Origin: Flavobacterium sp. | GTDB lineage: Bacteria > Bacteroidota > Bacteroidia > Flavobacteriales > Flavobacteriaceae | Length of the DNA stretch: 64,000 nt | Assembly: GCF_013822155.1 (NCBI RefSeq) | Contig: NZ_PNJW01000007.1 | Location: 18,519 to 82,518 of the forward strand | Direction of reading: 5' to 3' | Shown here: positions 1-8,236 of the stretch, piece by piece | How positions within the stretch are numbered: position 1 is the first letter of the stretch | Layout: each line of letters begins with the position of its first letter | Notes under the pieces: model-generated | The model's input: the letters and a program-made list of their open reading frames with translations, nothing else | Database searches by the model: none | Told to the model about the DNA's origin: nothing | Program-made: the position numbers and the translations under genes

Positions 1-1
1 A

Positions 2-2017
2 ATTGAACTTAATTTAGATCAAAATGATTTATCAAGTTTAGATGTTTCAGTATGTGGAAATTTAGTTTCACTTGGTTGTGATTATAATTTTTTGAGCAGT
101 TTGGATATTTCAATGTTGTCAAGTTTAAATTTTTTAAGTGTACGTTATAATCAATTAACATCTTTGGATTTAAGTCAATCTGAAGCTTTGATTTCATTAC
201 AGTTGGCAGGTAATTATTTTCTTCCTGTTTTAAATAATCTAGTAAATTTAGAAAGTCTGAATTGTCAAGATATGGGATTAAGTGTTTTAGACTTTTCATC
301 CAATGTAAATCTTAGCACATTAGTTTTAAACGAGAATATTTTTACAGAAATAATTCTTCCGCCATTGGCTAACTTAACTACTTTTTTATGTTCGGAAATG
401 CCAAGCTTAACGAGTGTTAATGTAAATATGGCTCCATCATTAAGTTTTTTCCAATGTATCAATAATCCATTATTGCAATCTATTTTTATGAAGAACGGTG
501 TGCAATCGTTTCAATCGTTAAACTGGGCCGAAAATTTTAATTTACAATATGTATGTGTGGATGATTTTAATGTTAGCAATATCATAACCTATTTAAATTC
601 TATTCAATTAACCAATGTTAATGTAAATTCCTTCTGTAGTTTTACTCCGGGTGGTGATTATGATACCATCACCGGAAATGTGCGTTTAGATAATAGCAAC
701 AACGGTTGCGATGCAGCCGATTTTTCCATTCCTTTTTTCAAACTAGCGGTTGATTTAAATGCTATGACAACTAATTCATCTGTTTTTTCGAATAACAACG
801 GGGTGTATAATCTTTACACTGCAACTGAAGGCGTTTACACGTTAACGCCGGTTTTAGAAAATCCTACTTATTTTTCTGTTTCGCCACAGCCGGGTACTGC
901 AATTATCAATGAAATTGACAATTCAAGTACTACGTTAGATTTCTGCGTGACAGCCAATGGTGTGCATCCCGATTTAGAAGTGGTTATCGCACCGGTTACG
1001 CCAGCTCGTCCCGGATTTGTAGCAGAATATTTGATTGTTTACAAAAACAAAGGTAATCAAGTGCTTTCACAACAATACGGGGTAAATTTTATCTATAACC
1101 AGAATTTGATGCAATTTCTATCCGCATCAACTCTTCCATCTGTACAGGGTACCGGTGGTTTGCAATGGGATTATGCTGATTTGATGCCTTTTGAATCCCG
1201 AAGCATTATTGTTTTCATGCAGATAAATCCGCCTACAGACCCTGAAAATCCGGTAAATATTGGGGATGAATTGGTGTTTACGTCGGTAATTCTCCCTCAA
1301 GCCGGTGATGAAATGGTACCTGACAATACTTTTATCTTAAATCAAACGGTTGTAGGTTCATACGATCCAAACGATATCACCTGTTTGCAAGGCGATGTGG
1401 TTCCTCCATCAGAAATTGGTAATTATTTGCATTATTTAATTCGTTTTGAAAATACCGGTAATGCTCCGGCTGAAAATGTAGTGGTAAATTTGAACATCAA
1501 TCCGGCACAATATGATGCTCAATCGCTTCAATTATTAAATACTTCACATGATGCTAGTGTACGAATGAATGGGCAAAATTTAGATGTTATTTTTCAAAAT
1601 ATTCAATTAGAGTCGGGTGGTCATGGCAACATTTTACTAAAAATGAAGACCAAAGCAACACTTCAAGTGGGTGATATGGTAGCTAAAAAAGCAGATATTT
1701 ATTTCGATTATAATTTCCCAATCGTGACGAATGAGGCTGAAACCTTATTTCAAGCCCTAAGTGTGATAAATCCTGTTTTAGACAATTTGATTTCCATTTA
1801 TCCAAATCCGGTGAAAGATGTTGTTAACATTTCTATCAAAGATAATTCTACCATCAAAACCATCGAGTTGTATGATATTCAGGGAAGATTATTGCAAACA
1901 CAACTAGTGAAAGACTTCACTTCTGAAATAAATTTAGCAGAAAGAGCCAACGGTATGTATTTTATAAAAATCAAAACTGACAAAGGAAGTAAAGTGGAAA
2001 AATTAATTAAAGAATAA
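2..2017 (+). CDS. Leucine-rich-repeat cell-surface protein with T9SS sorting domain (5' truncated by window)
   Basis: The reading frame is open from the first bases of the window, so the N-terminus and signal peptide lie outside it. The first ~200 visible residues are repeats of about 21 residues with the pattern LxxLxCxxNxLxxLDLS, typical of Bacteroidota leucine-rich repeats. A conserved module of about 380 residues follows (VRLDNxNNGCD, VGSYDPNDITCLQGD, FENTGNAPAENVVV, IYFDYNFPI). This looks like the domain often annotated as DUF7619 in secreted flavobacterial proteins. The last ~75 residues (ISIYPNPVKDVVNI to KVEKLIKE) are a type A T9SS C-terminal sorting domain. It is probably exported through T9SS and attached to or released from the cell surface, perhaps in adhesion or binding; the ligand is unknown. 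It is a tandem paralogue of the next gene, 11 bp downstream, and probably cotranscribed with it. Confidence 0.9.
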   Translation: MELNLDQNDLSSLDVSVCGNLVSLGCDYNFLSSLDISMLSSLNFLSVRYNQLTSLDLSQSEALISLQLAGNYFLPVLNNLVNLESLNCQDMGLSVLDFSSNVNLSTLVLNENIFTEIILPPLANLTTFLCSEMPSLTSVNVNMAPSLSFFQCINNPLLQSIFMKNGVQSFQSLNWAENFNLQYVCVDDFNVSNIITYLNSIQLTNVNVNSFCSFTPGGDYDTITGNVRLDNSNNGCDAADFSIPFFKLAVDLNAMTTNSSVFSNNNGVYNLYTATEGVYTLTPVLENPTYFSVSPQPGTAIINEIDNSSTTLDFCVTANGVHPDLEVVIAPVTPARPGFVAEYLIVYKNKGNQVLSQQYGVNFIYNQNLMQFLSASTLPSVQGTGGLQWDYADLMPFESRSIIVFMQINPPTDPENPVNIGDELVFTSVILPQAGDEMVPDNTFILNQTVVGSYDPNDITCLQGDVVPPSEIGNYLHYLIRFENTGNAPAENVVVNLNINPAQYDAQSLQLLNTSHDASVRMNGQNLDVIFQNIQLESGGHGNILLKMKTKATLQVGDMVAKKADIYFDYNFPIVTNEAETLFQALSVINPVLDNLISIYPNPVKDVVNISIKDNSTIKTIELYDIQGRLLQTQLVKDFTSEINLAERANGMYFIKIKTDKGSKVEKLIKE

Positions 2018-2028
2018 TAATAAAAGCT

Positions 2029-4626
2029 ATGAAAAAGATTCTCATTTTAAGCCTTTTGTTTTCGGGTTTTCTACAAGCTCAGAATGTAACTATTCCTGAT
2101 GCGAATTTTAAGTCGAAGTTATTGTCTTCTAATACTTTTAACACGATAGCTTATGGGAATGGGAGCTATTTAAAAATTGATCAAAACGATGACGGTGAGA
2201 TTCAAGTCGCAGAAGCCGTAGTCATTGATTCATTAAATGTGCCTTTTTCAAGTATTGTTGATTTCAGCGGGATTTCTGATTTTACTAACTTAAAAAAAAT
2301 TGATTGTTCAAACAATCAAATTAATAATTTGAATGTAACCAATTTGAGTTTATTACAAGAATTATATTGTAGTAACAACTGCATGGGAACATTGTCTGTA
2401 AATGGTTTATCTAACTTGAAAATATTAGATGCAAATTCAATATGCGTTAGTAATTTCAACTTAACCGGATTAACTAGTTTAGAGTATCTTTCGTGTACGT
2501 ACAATGGTTTGTCAACTTTAGATGTATCTCAATCAACAGGTTTGAAAATATTAAATTGTGGTTATAATAATTTAGTTAGTTTGACAATTTCTGGTTTCCC
2601 GGATTTAGAGCAATTAATTTGTGAAAGCAACCCATCAATGTCCTCATTTAACATTAGTTCATTACCATCACTAGCTTTTTTAGATGTTACTCTTACTAAC
2701 ATTGGGAATTTAAATTTAACATCATTTACATCGTTAACGAGCGTAGTTTGTACTTTAGCAAATTTAAATTCTTTGCAGGTTAGTAATTTACCTAACTTGA
2801 ATAGTTTATTGTGTGCGGGAAATTCATTGTCAAACCTTGATTTAGGTTCTATGCCTGCATTACAAGTATTGCAATGTGGCGGCAATCTTTTTACAACTCT
2901 TGATCTAAGTGAAACTCCTAATATAAATACTATTGAGTGTTCAAGCAGCTTAATTCCTTACTTAGATTTATCAAGCTTAACTAATTTATATGATTTTAGG
3001 AGTTATAGTGGTCAGTTTGAAGAGTTGGATTTTTCTTCAAATCCTAACTTATCATTATTGGTATTAAATACAAATACAATGTTGAAAAGATTGTTTTTGA
3101 AAAATGGGACTATTCAAAATTTTAATAATAATGGTTTGATAGAATGTATCAATTTAGAATATATATGTGCGGATGAAAATGAAATAAGTCAAATACAAAA
3201 CTTCATTAATGCAGGTAACTTGACTAACGTAAGTATAAGCTCCTATTGCTCTTTCACGCCAGGCGGAAATTATAACACCGTGACAGGAAGTGTGCGTTTA
3301 GATAACAACAACAATGGTTGCGATGAATTCGATTTTACTTTTCCTTTTTTCAGACTAGCCATAGATTTGAATGCCATGACTACCAACTCTTCTGTGTTTA
3401 CCAATTCACTTGGGAACTATAATTTTTATACTGCCAATGAAGGAGTGTATTCATTTATTCCTATTATAGAAAACGCAGCTTTTTTTCAAGTAAATCCTGA
3501 GCCTGGCATAGCGATTTTAGATGTTATTGATAATAGTTCAACCAATTTAGATTTTTGTATAACAGCCAACGGTATCCATCCCGATTTAGAAGTTGTCATT
3601 GCACCGGTTTTTCCTGCTCGTCCCGGCTTTGAAGCGGTGTATAAAATCGTTTACAAAAACAAAGGAAATCAAGTGCTTTCTCTACAATATGGAGTGAATT
3701 TTTTCTATAATCAAAACTTGATGAATTTTGTTTCCGCATCAGTTATTCCTTCTAGTCAAGGACCGGGTGGAATGCAATGGGATTATGCAAATTTAATGCC
3801 TTTTGAATCGCGAAGCATAGAAGTCACCATGCTGATAAATGCACCAACTGATACAAGTCCGGTTAATATTGGCGATGAATTGACGTTTACATCTGTAATT
3901 TTACCCCAATCAGGTGATGAAAATGTACAAGACAATACATTTGTATTTAACCAAACCGTAGTTGGTTCCTATGATCCAAATGATATCACTTGTTTAGAAG
4001 GAGATATAGTGCCACCAAGTCAAATTGGCAATTATTTGCATTATTTCATCCGATTTGAGAACACCGGAACCGCTGAAGCAGAAAATATTGTGGTAAAAAC
4101 TGACATTGACCCAAGCCAATTTGATATTGCTTCATTACAAATGCTTTCCACATCACACGGAGCATATATCAGAATGAATGGAAATAGAATTGAATTTATT
4201 TTTCAGAATATTGCTTTGGAGTCAGGTGGTCATGGGAATATTTTATTAAAATTGAAATCGAATAGTACTTTGCAAATTGGCGATTCTGTAGCAAATAAAG
4301 CCAACATTTATTTTGATTATAATTTTCCAGTCGAAACAAATAATGTTGAAACGATATTCCAATCCTTAGGAATCAGCAACCCAATTTTAGATTCCTTACT
4401 ATCAATTTACCCTAATCCGGTAAGTGAGGTTGTCAATATCAAAAGCAATAGTAATATAAATATCAAAACAATTGAATTGTATGACATTCAAGGAAGATTG
4501 CTACAAACCCAATTGGTAAATGATGTTTCAACCGAATTAAATTTATTGCAAAGAGCAAACGGAATGTATTTTATAAAAATCAACACAGATGCAGGAACTA
4601 AAGTTGAAAAATTGGTTAAAGAATAG
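2029..4626 (+). CDS. Leucine-rich-repeat surface protein with signal peptide and T9SS sorting domain
   Basis: This is a complete 865-residue protein. Residues 1-17 form a Sec signal peptide (MKKILILSLLFSGFLQAQ). The mature part starts with VTIPDANFKSKLL, a common N-terminus of Bacteroidota LRR proteins. About 15 leucine-rich repeats extend to about residue 400, many with LxxLxCxxN. The ~380-residue module with SYDPNDITCLEGD follows, then a type A T9SS sorting domain (SIYPNPVSEVVNI to KVEKLVKE). The C-terminal half is closely similar to that of the preceding gene, while the LRR part differs more, which indicates tandem duplication with diversification of the presumed binding surface. A Rho-independent terminator follows at about 4652-4688, so the pair ends a transcription unit here. 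The ligand is unknown. Confidence 0.93.
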   Translation: MKKILILSLLFSGFLQAQNVTIPDANFKSKLLSSNTFNTIAYGNGSYLKIDQNDDGEIQVAEAVVIDSLNVPFSSIVDFSGISDFTNLKKIDCSNNQINNLNVTNLSLLQELYCSNNCMGTLSVNGLSNLKILDANSICVSNFNLTGLTSLEYLSCTYNGLSTLDVSQSTGLKILNCGYNNLVSLTISGFPDLEQLICESNPSMSSFNISSLPSLAFLDVTLTNIGNLNLTSFTSLTSVVCTLANLNSLQVSNLPNLNSLLCAGNSLSNLDLGSMPALQVLQCGGNLFTTLDLSETPNINTIECSSSLIPYLDLSSLTNLYDFRSYSGQFEELDFSSNPNLSLLVLNTNTMLKRLFLKNGTIQNFNNNGLIECINLEYICADENEISQIQNFINAGNLTNVSISSYCSFTPGGNYNTVTGSVRLDNNNNGCDEFDFTFPFFRLAIDLNAMTTNSSVFTNSLGNYNFYTANEGVYSFIPIIENAAFFQVNPEPGIAILDVIDNSSTNLDFCITANGIHPDLEVVIAPVFPARPGFEAVYKIVYKNKGNQVLSLQYGVNFFYNQNLMNFVSASVIPSSQGPGGMQWDYANLMPFESRSIEVTMLINAPTDTSPVNIGDELTFTSVILPQSGDENVQDNTFVFNQTVVGSYDPNDITCLEGDIVPPSQIGNYLHYFIRFENTGTAEAENIVVKTDIDPSQFDIASLQMLSTSHGAYIRMNGNRIEFIFQNIALESGGHGNILLKLKSNSTLQIGDSVANKANIYFDYNFPVETNNVETIFQSLGISNPILDSLLSIYPNPVSEVVNIKSNSNINIKTIELYDIQGRLLQTQLVNDVSTELNLLQRANGMYFIKINTDAGTKVEKLVKE

Positions 4627-4651
4627 GTAGTTAAACAAATTTTTAAGTTGG

Positions 4652-4688
4652 AAACTCACGGATTTTTTTCGTGAGTTTTTATTTTTTT
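4652..4688 (+). terminator. Rho-independent terminator after the LRR gene pair
   Basis: A perfect 9-bp stem (AAACTCACG / CGTGAGTTT) around a T-rich loop is followed by a long T run. It lies 25 bp after the stop codon of the second LRR gene and before the citrate synthase promoter region. Confidence 0.85.
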
Positions 4689-4745
4689 TTAAGATGTATA
4701 GGTAATTAGCAATTTTTATACTAAATTTAACGAAATCGTTTACGA

Positions 4746-4796
4746 TATTATTTTAACATTCCTACATAATTCCGTAATTTCGCAACAAACAAAGTG
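4746..4796 (+). promoter_or_regulatory. Putative citrate synthase promoter, similar to the aconitase promoter
   Basis: TAATTTCG at 4775-4782 matches the Bacteroidota -7 element TAnnTTTG with one mismatch and lies about 40 bp before the citrate synthase ATG. The surrounding sequence (TATTA..., then CGTAATTTCGCAACA and AACAAA) closely resembles the sequence before the aconitase gene at 59466-59517. No clear -33 TTG is present. The promoter role is inferred from position and from this shared sequence. Confidence 0.5.
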
Positions 4797-4822
4797 TATA
4801 CCTATTAAATATTTATAAAATC

Positions 4823-6106
4823 ATGTCAAAAACTGCAATATTAAAGTACGATGGTAAAGAATATGAGTTTCCTATAATTGTAGGAAGTGAAAATGAGCCG
4901 GCCATTGATATCGAACAACTACGAGCCTTAACAGGTGCAATTACCTTAGACCCAGGTTATAAAAACTCCGGTTCTTGTAAAAGTGAAATCACTTTTTTAG
5001 ATGGAGAAGAAGGAATTCTTCGTTACCGTGGCTATTCAATCGAAGATTTAGCGGATAAAGCCGATTTCTTAGAAGTTTCTCACTTATTGATTTTTGGAGA
5101 ATTACCAACTAAAACTCAATTAGAGAAATTTGAAAATGATATTCGCAAATATACGTTGGTGAACGAAGAGATGAAAAATATCATCGACGGTTTTCCAAAA
5201 ACAGCTCACCCAATGGGAGTTTTGGCTGCTTTAACTAGTGCGTTAACTGCTTTTAATCCAAAGTCTGTCAATCCGCACAACGAAAAAGAAATGTATGAAG
5301 CGGTATGTAAAACCATTGGTAAATTCCTTGTAATTGCAACTTGGACATTCAGAAAATCAATGGGTTATCCATTAAATTATTATGATAACACGAAAGGTTA
5401 TGTTGAAAATTTTATGCATTTAATGTATGAATTGCCAACCGGGCCTTACAAAATTGACCCAATTGTGGTAAATGCATTAGATAAATTGTTTATTCTCCAT
5501 GCTGACCATGAGCAAAACTGCTCAACCTCCACAGTTAGAATTGTAGGTTCATCGCATGCCGGGTTATTCGCCTCTATTTCAGCAGGAGTTTCAGCACTTT
5601 GGGGGCCACTTCATGGTGGAGCAAACCAAGCGGTATTGGAAATGTTAGAAGAAATTCACAACAATGGCGGTGATGTAGCAAAATATGTTTTGAAAGCAAA
5701 AGATAAAGATGATTCATTCCGTTTGATGGGATTTGGTCACCGTGTTTACAAAAATTTTGATCCTAGAGCAACGATTATAAAAAAAGCAGCGGATGATGTT
5801 TTGACCGCTTTAGGTGTTGATGATCCATTGTTAGATATCGCTAAGCAATTAGAAAAAGTAGCTTTAGAAGACGACTATTTCAAATCAAGAAATTTATATC
5901 CAAATGTTGATTTCTATTCCGGTATTATTTATCGTGCCTTAGGAATTCCAACGGAAATGTTTACCGTTATGTTTGCTATCGGTCGTTTACCGGGTTGGAT
6001 TGCTCAATGGAAAGAAATGAGAATCAATAAAGAACCAATTGGAAGACCACGTCAAATCTATGTGGGTTATCCTTTGAGAGAGTTTAAAACAATTGATAAA
6101 AGATAA
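4823..6106 (+). CDS. gltA: Citrate synthase (type II, hexameric-like)
   Basis: This 427-residue protein condenses oxaloacetate and acetyl-CoA to citrate, the entry step of the TCA cycle, in the cytoplasm. Family landmarks are present: the N-terminal small beta domain (ILKYDGKEYEFPII), LDPGYKNSGSCKSEITFLDG, the active-site histidine regions LHADHEQNCSTSTVR and GPLHGGANQAV, GFGHRVYKNFDPRA with the catalytic histidine and binding arginine, and the aspartate in NVDFYSG. The length and N-terminal domain match Gram-negative type II enzymes. It is a monocistronic unit between terminators at 4652-4688 and 6126-6149. Its upstream region resembles that of the aconitase gene 55 kb away. Confidence 0.98.
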   Translation: MSKTAILKYDGKEYEFPIIVGSENEPAIDIEQLRALTGAITLDPGYKNSGSCKSEITFLDGEEGILRYRGYSIEDLADKADFLEVSHLLIFGELPTKTQLEKFENDIRKYTLVNEEMKNIIDGFPKTAHPMGVLAALTSALTAFNPKSVNPHNEKEMYEAVCKTIGKFLVIATWTFRKSMGYPLNYYDNTKGYVENFMHLMYELPTGPYKIDPIVVNALDKLFILHADHEQNCSTSTVRIVGSSHAGLFASISAGVSALWGPLHGGANQAVLEMLEEIHNNGGDVAKYVLKAKDKDDSFRLMGFGHRVYKNFDPRATIIKKAADDVLTALGVDDPLLDIAKQLEKVALEDDYFKSRNLYPNVDFYSGIIYRALGIPTEMFTVMFAIGRLPGWIAQWKEMRINKEPIGRPRQIYVGYPLREFKTIDKR

Positions 6107-6125
6107 TTTAAATTCATAATTTACG

Positions 6126-6153
6126 AAGCCTCACTGATTGTGGGGCTTTTTTT
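6126..6153 (+). terminator. Rho-independent terminator after citrate synthase
   Basis: The stem AGCCTCAC / GTGGGGCT contains one G-T wobble, has a short loop and is followed by TTTTTTT. It lies 20 bp after the gltA stop codon. Confidence 0.85.
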
Positions 6154-6254
6154 ATGTAATTCACATTGAAGGGATATAAAAATTATTAATCCCATAATAA
6201 ACATTGCTTTTGGAATCCCTTTTTTTATCTTTGTCAAAAGCCAAAAGCGACTTT

Positions 6255-7172
6255 ATGTTACCAATTCACATTCAAAACGAAACCTCTAGACTAAGGGCAG
6301 TGGTGTTAGGAACCGCAGTAAGCAACGGACCAACACCAACAGCTGAAGAAGCCTATGATCCAAAATCATTAGAACACATTTTAGCCGGAACCTATCCCAT
6401 AGAATCAGACATGATTACTGAAATGGAAGCCTTCAATCAAGTGTTCAAAAAATATGATGTAGAAGTTTTCAGACCCGATATTATTCCTAATTATAATCAG
6501 ATTTTTACCCGAGATATCGGTTTTGTGATTGACAATATGTTTATTAAAGCCAACATTCTCCCGGATAGAGAAAAAGAATTAGATGCTATTCAGTATGTTA
6601 TTGATCATATTGATCCGAAAAAAGTGGTTCGTCCACCGGAAGAAGTGCATATTGAAGGTGGCGATGTGATGTTGTGGAATGATTATATTTTCATTGGAAC
6701 CTACAAAGGTTCAGATTATAAAGATTACATTACGGCTAGAACCAATTGGCAAGGTGTGGAGTATATCAAAGAATTATTTCCGCATAAAAAAGTAAAAGAA
6801 TTTGATTTAGTAAAATCAAAATTGGAAGCCAGAGATAATGCTTTGCATTTAGATTGTTGTTTTCAACCGGTTGGAACAAACAAAGGAATCATCTACAAAA
6901 GTGGTTTTCGTGAAGAAGCCGATTATGTGTTTTTGGTAGACCTTTTCGGAAAAGATAATTTGTTCCACATTACCCGTGACGAAATGTATAACATGAATTC
7001 CAACGTGTTTTCTATCGCACCTGATGTCGTCGTTTCAGAAAAGAATTTCACCCGATTAAATACTTGGTTACGAAATCAAGGATTTACTGTAGAGGAAATT
7101 CCTTATGCAGAAATAGCCAAACAAGAGGGATTATTGCGATGTTCGACACTTCCTTTAATACGAGATAAATAG
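6255..7172 (+). CDS. Amidinotransferase/dimethylargininase-fold hydrolase
   Basis: This 305-residue protein belongs to the guanidino-group-modifying (pentein) superfamily, which includes arginine deiminase, dimethylarginine dimethylaminohydrolase and glycine amidinotransferase. The catalytic triad is visible: Glu/Asp in HIEGGDVMLWND, His in ALHLDCCFQPVG, and the nucleophile Cys in GLLRCSTLPL near residue 296. FTRDIGFVIDN is a typical substrate-side motif. The ATG at 6255 gives a natural family N-terminus (MLPIHIQNETSRLRAVVLG); an upstream in-frame start at 6204 would add 17 residues that do not look like the family. The next gene belongs to the same superfamily, 62 bp downstream, suggesting joint arginine or citrulline catabolism. 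The exact substrate cannot be read from the sequence. Confidence 0.88.
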   Translation: MLPIHIQNETSRLRAVVLGTAVSNGPTPTAEEAYDPKSLEHILAGTYPIESDMITEMEAFNQVFKKYDVEVFRPDIIPNYNQIFTRDIGFVIDNMFIKANILPDREKELDAIQYVIDHIDPKKVVRPPEEVHIEGGDVMLWNDYIFIGTYKGSDYKDYITARTNWQGVEYIKELFPHKKVKEFDLVKSKLEARDNALHLDCCFQPVGTNKGIIYKSGFREEADYVFLVDLFGKDNLFHITRDEMYNMNSNVFSIAPDVVVSEKNFTRLNTWLRNQGFTVEEIPYAEIAKQEGLLRCSTLPLIRDK

Positions 7173-7234
7173 AAGAAGGTTTGTAGCAGTTAACAACTTT
7201 AAACTTTTAAACTTTAAACCTTAAACAAAAAACA

Positions 7235-8173
7235 ATGGACCAAACAACCAACACCATCCTCATGATTCGTCCCGTAGCTTTTCGTATGAACGAGCAAACG
7301 GCTGTGAATAATTATTATCAAAAAGTTCTGGACAATACTAGTCCTGCTACAGTGAATGCAAAAGCTCAAAAGGAGTTTGATGCCTTTGTAGATAAATTGA
7401 AAAAAGTGGGAGTGAATGTAATTGTGGTTGAGGACACACTAGAACCTGATACCCCCGACAGTATTTTTCCTAATAATTGGATTTCGTTTCATGAAAATGG
7501 CGATGTAACTTTATATCCAATGTTTGCCGAAAACCGTCGATTGGAACGTAGAGAAGATATATTAGATATCATTGAAAGTAATGGTTTTGAAATCAATGAA
7601 ATCATGGATTATACCTCTGCGGAAGATGATGGTTTCTATTTAGAAGGAACAGGAAGTATTTTATTAGACCGAACTAATCAAAAGGCATATTGTGCCTTGT
7701 CGCCAAGAGCTGATGAAGAATTATTCATTGAGTTTTGTGAAGATTACGATTTAGCTCCGGTTATTTTTGAAGCTTTTCAAACAGTAAATGGCGAACGAAA
7801 ACAGATTTATCATACGAATGTCATGATGTGTTTGGCAGAAACTTTTGCCGTCATTTGTGCCGATTGCATAGACGATAAACAAGAACGTAAAATGGTTTTG
7901 GATAATCTTAAGGCAGATGGTAAAGACATAATTCTAATCACAGAAGAACAAGTAAATAATTTTGCCGGAAACATGCTTCAAGTAAAAGGAAAAGACAACA
8001 AACGCTACCTAGTGATGAGTAATTCTGCTCATCAAAGTCTTACCAAAGCACAGATTCATAAAATTGAAGAACACTGCGAGATTTTGAGCTCCAGTTTAGA
8101 TACCATCGAAGCTTGTGGCGGTGGAAGTGCCCGATGTATGATGGCGGAAGTGTTTTTGCCAAAAACTGAATAA
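7235..8173 (+). CDS. ctlX: Citrulline utilisation hydrolase CtlX-type amidinotransferase
   Basis: This 312-residue pentein-fold protein has the CtlX signature at its start (MIRPVAFRMNEQTAVNNYYQ). Other landmarks are DSIFPNNWISFHENG, GTGSILLDR, the His motif YHTNVMMCL and the catalytic Cys in GGGSARCMMAEVF at about residue 301. CtlX proteins are associated with citrulline hydrolysis in Bacteroidota; here that is an assignment by family. It follows another amidinotransferase-fold gene and is probably cotranscribed with it. The transcript is likely ended by a long hairpin at 8184-8222, shared with the convergent SDR gene. Confidence 0.88.
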   Translation: MDQTTNTILMIRPVAFRMNEQTAVNNYYQKVLDNTSPATVNAKAQKEFDAFVDKLKKVGVNVIVVEDTLEPDTPDSIFPNNWISFHENGDVTLYPMFAENRRLERREDILDIIESNGFEINEIMDYTSAEDDGFYLEGTGSILLDRTNQKAYCALSPRADEELFIEFCEDYDLAPVIFEAFQTVNGERKQIYHTNVMMCLAETFAVICADCIDDKQERKMVLDNLKADGKDIILITEEQVNNFAGNMLQVKGKDNKRYLVMSNSAHQSLTKAQIHKIEEHCEILSSSLDTIEACGGGSARCMMAEVFLPKTE

Positions 8174-8183
8174 ATGAACGATT

Positions 8184-8222
8184 AATCTTTGTCAAAGTTC
8201 TGAACTTTGACAAAGATTTTTT
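8184..8222 (+). terminator. Long perfect palindrome / terminator between convergent genes
   Basis: A 17-bp arm (AATCTTTGTCAAAGTTC) is followed after a single T by its exact reverse complement and then by TTTTTT. The T run is on the + strand side only, so it mainly terminates the ctlX transcript, although the hairpin would also form in a minus-strand transcript. It lies between the convergent genes ctlX and the SDR gene. Confidence 0.8.
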
Positions 8223-8236
8223 CAATATTTAGCCCA

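Noticed and set aside
6204..6254. Longer N-terminus for the amidinotransferase-fold gene from the codon at 6204.
   Set aside because: The extra 17 residues do not resemble the family, and the ATG at 6255 gives the expected start.
7198..7226. TTTAAAC-type heptamer iterations between the two amidinotransferase-fold genes.
   Set aside because: Low-complexity A/T-rich filler of a kind common in such intergenic gaps; no symmetry or conserved spacing that would suggest a binding site.
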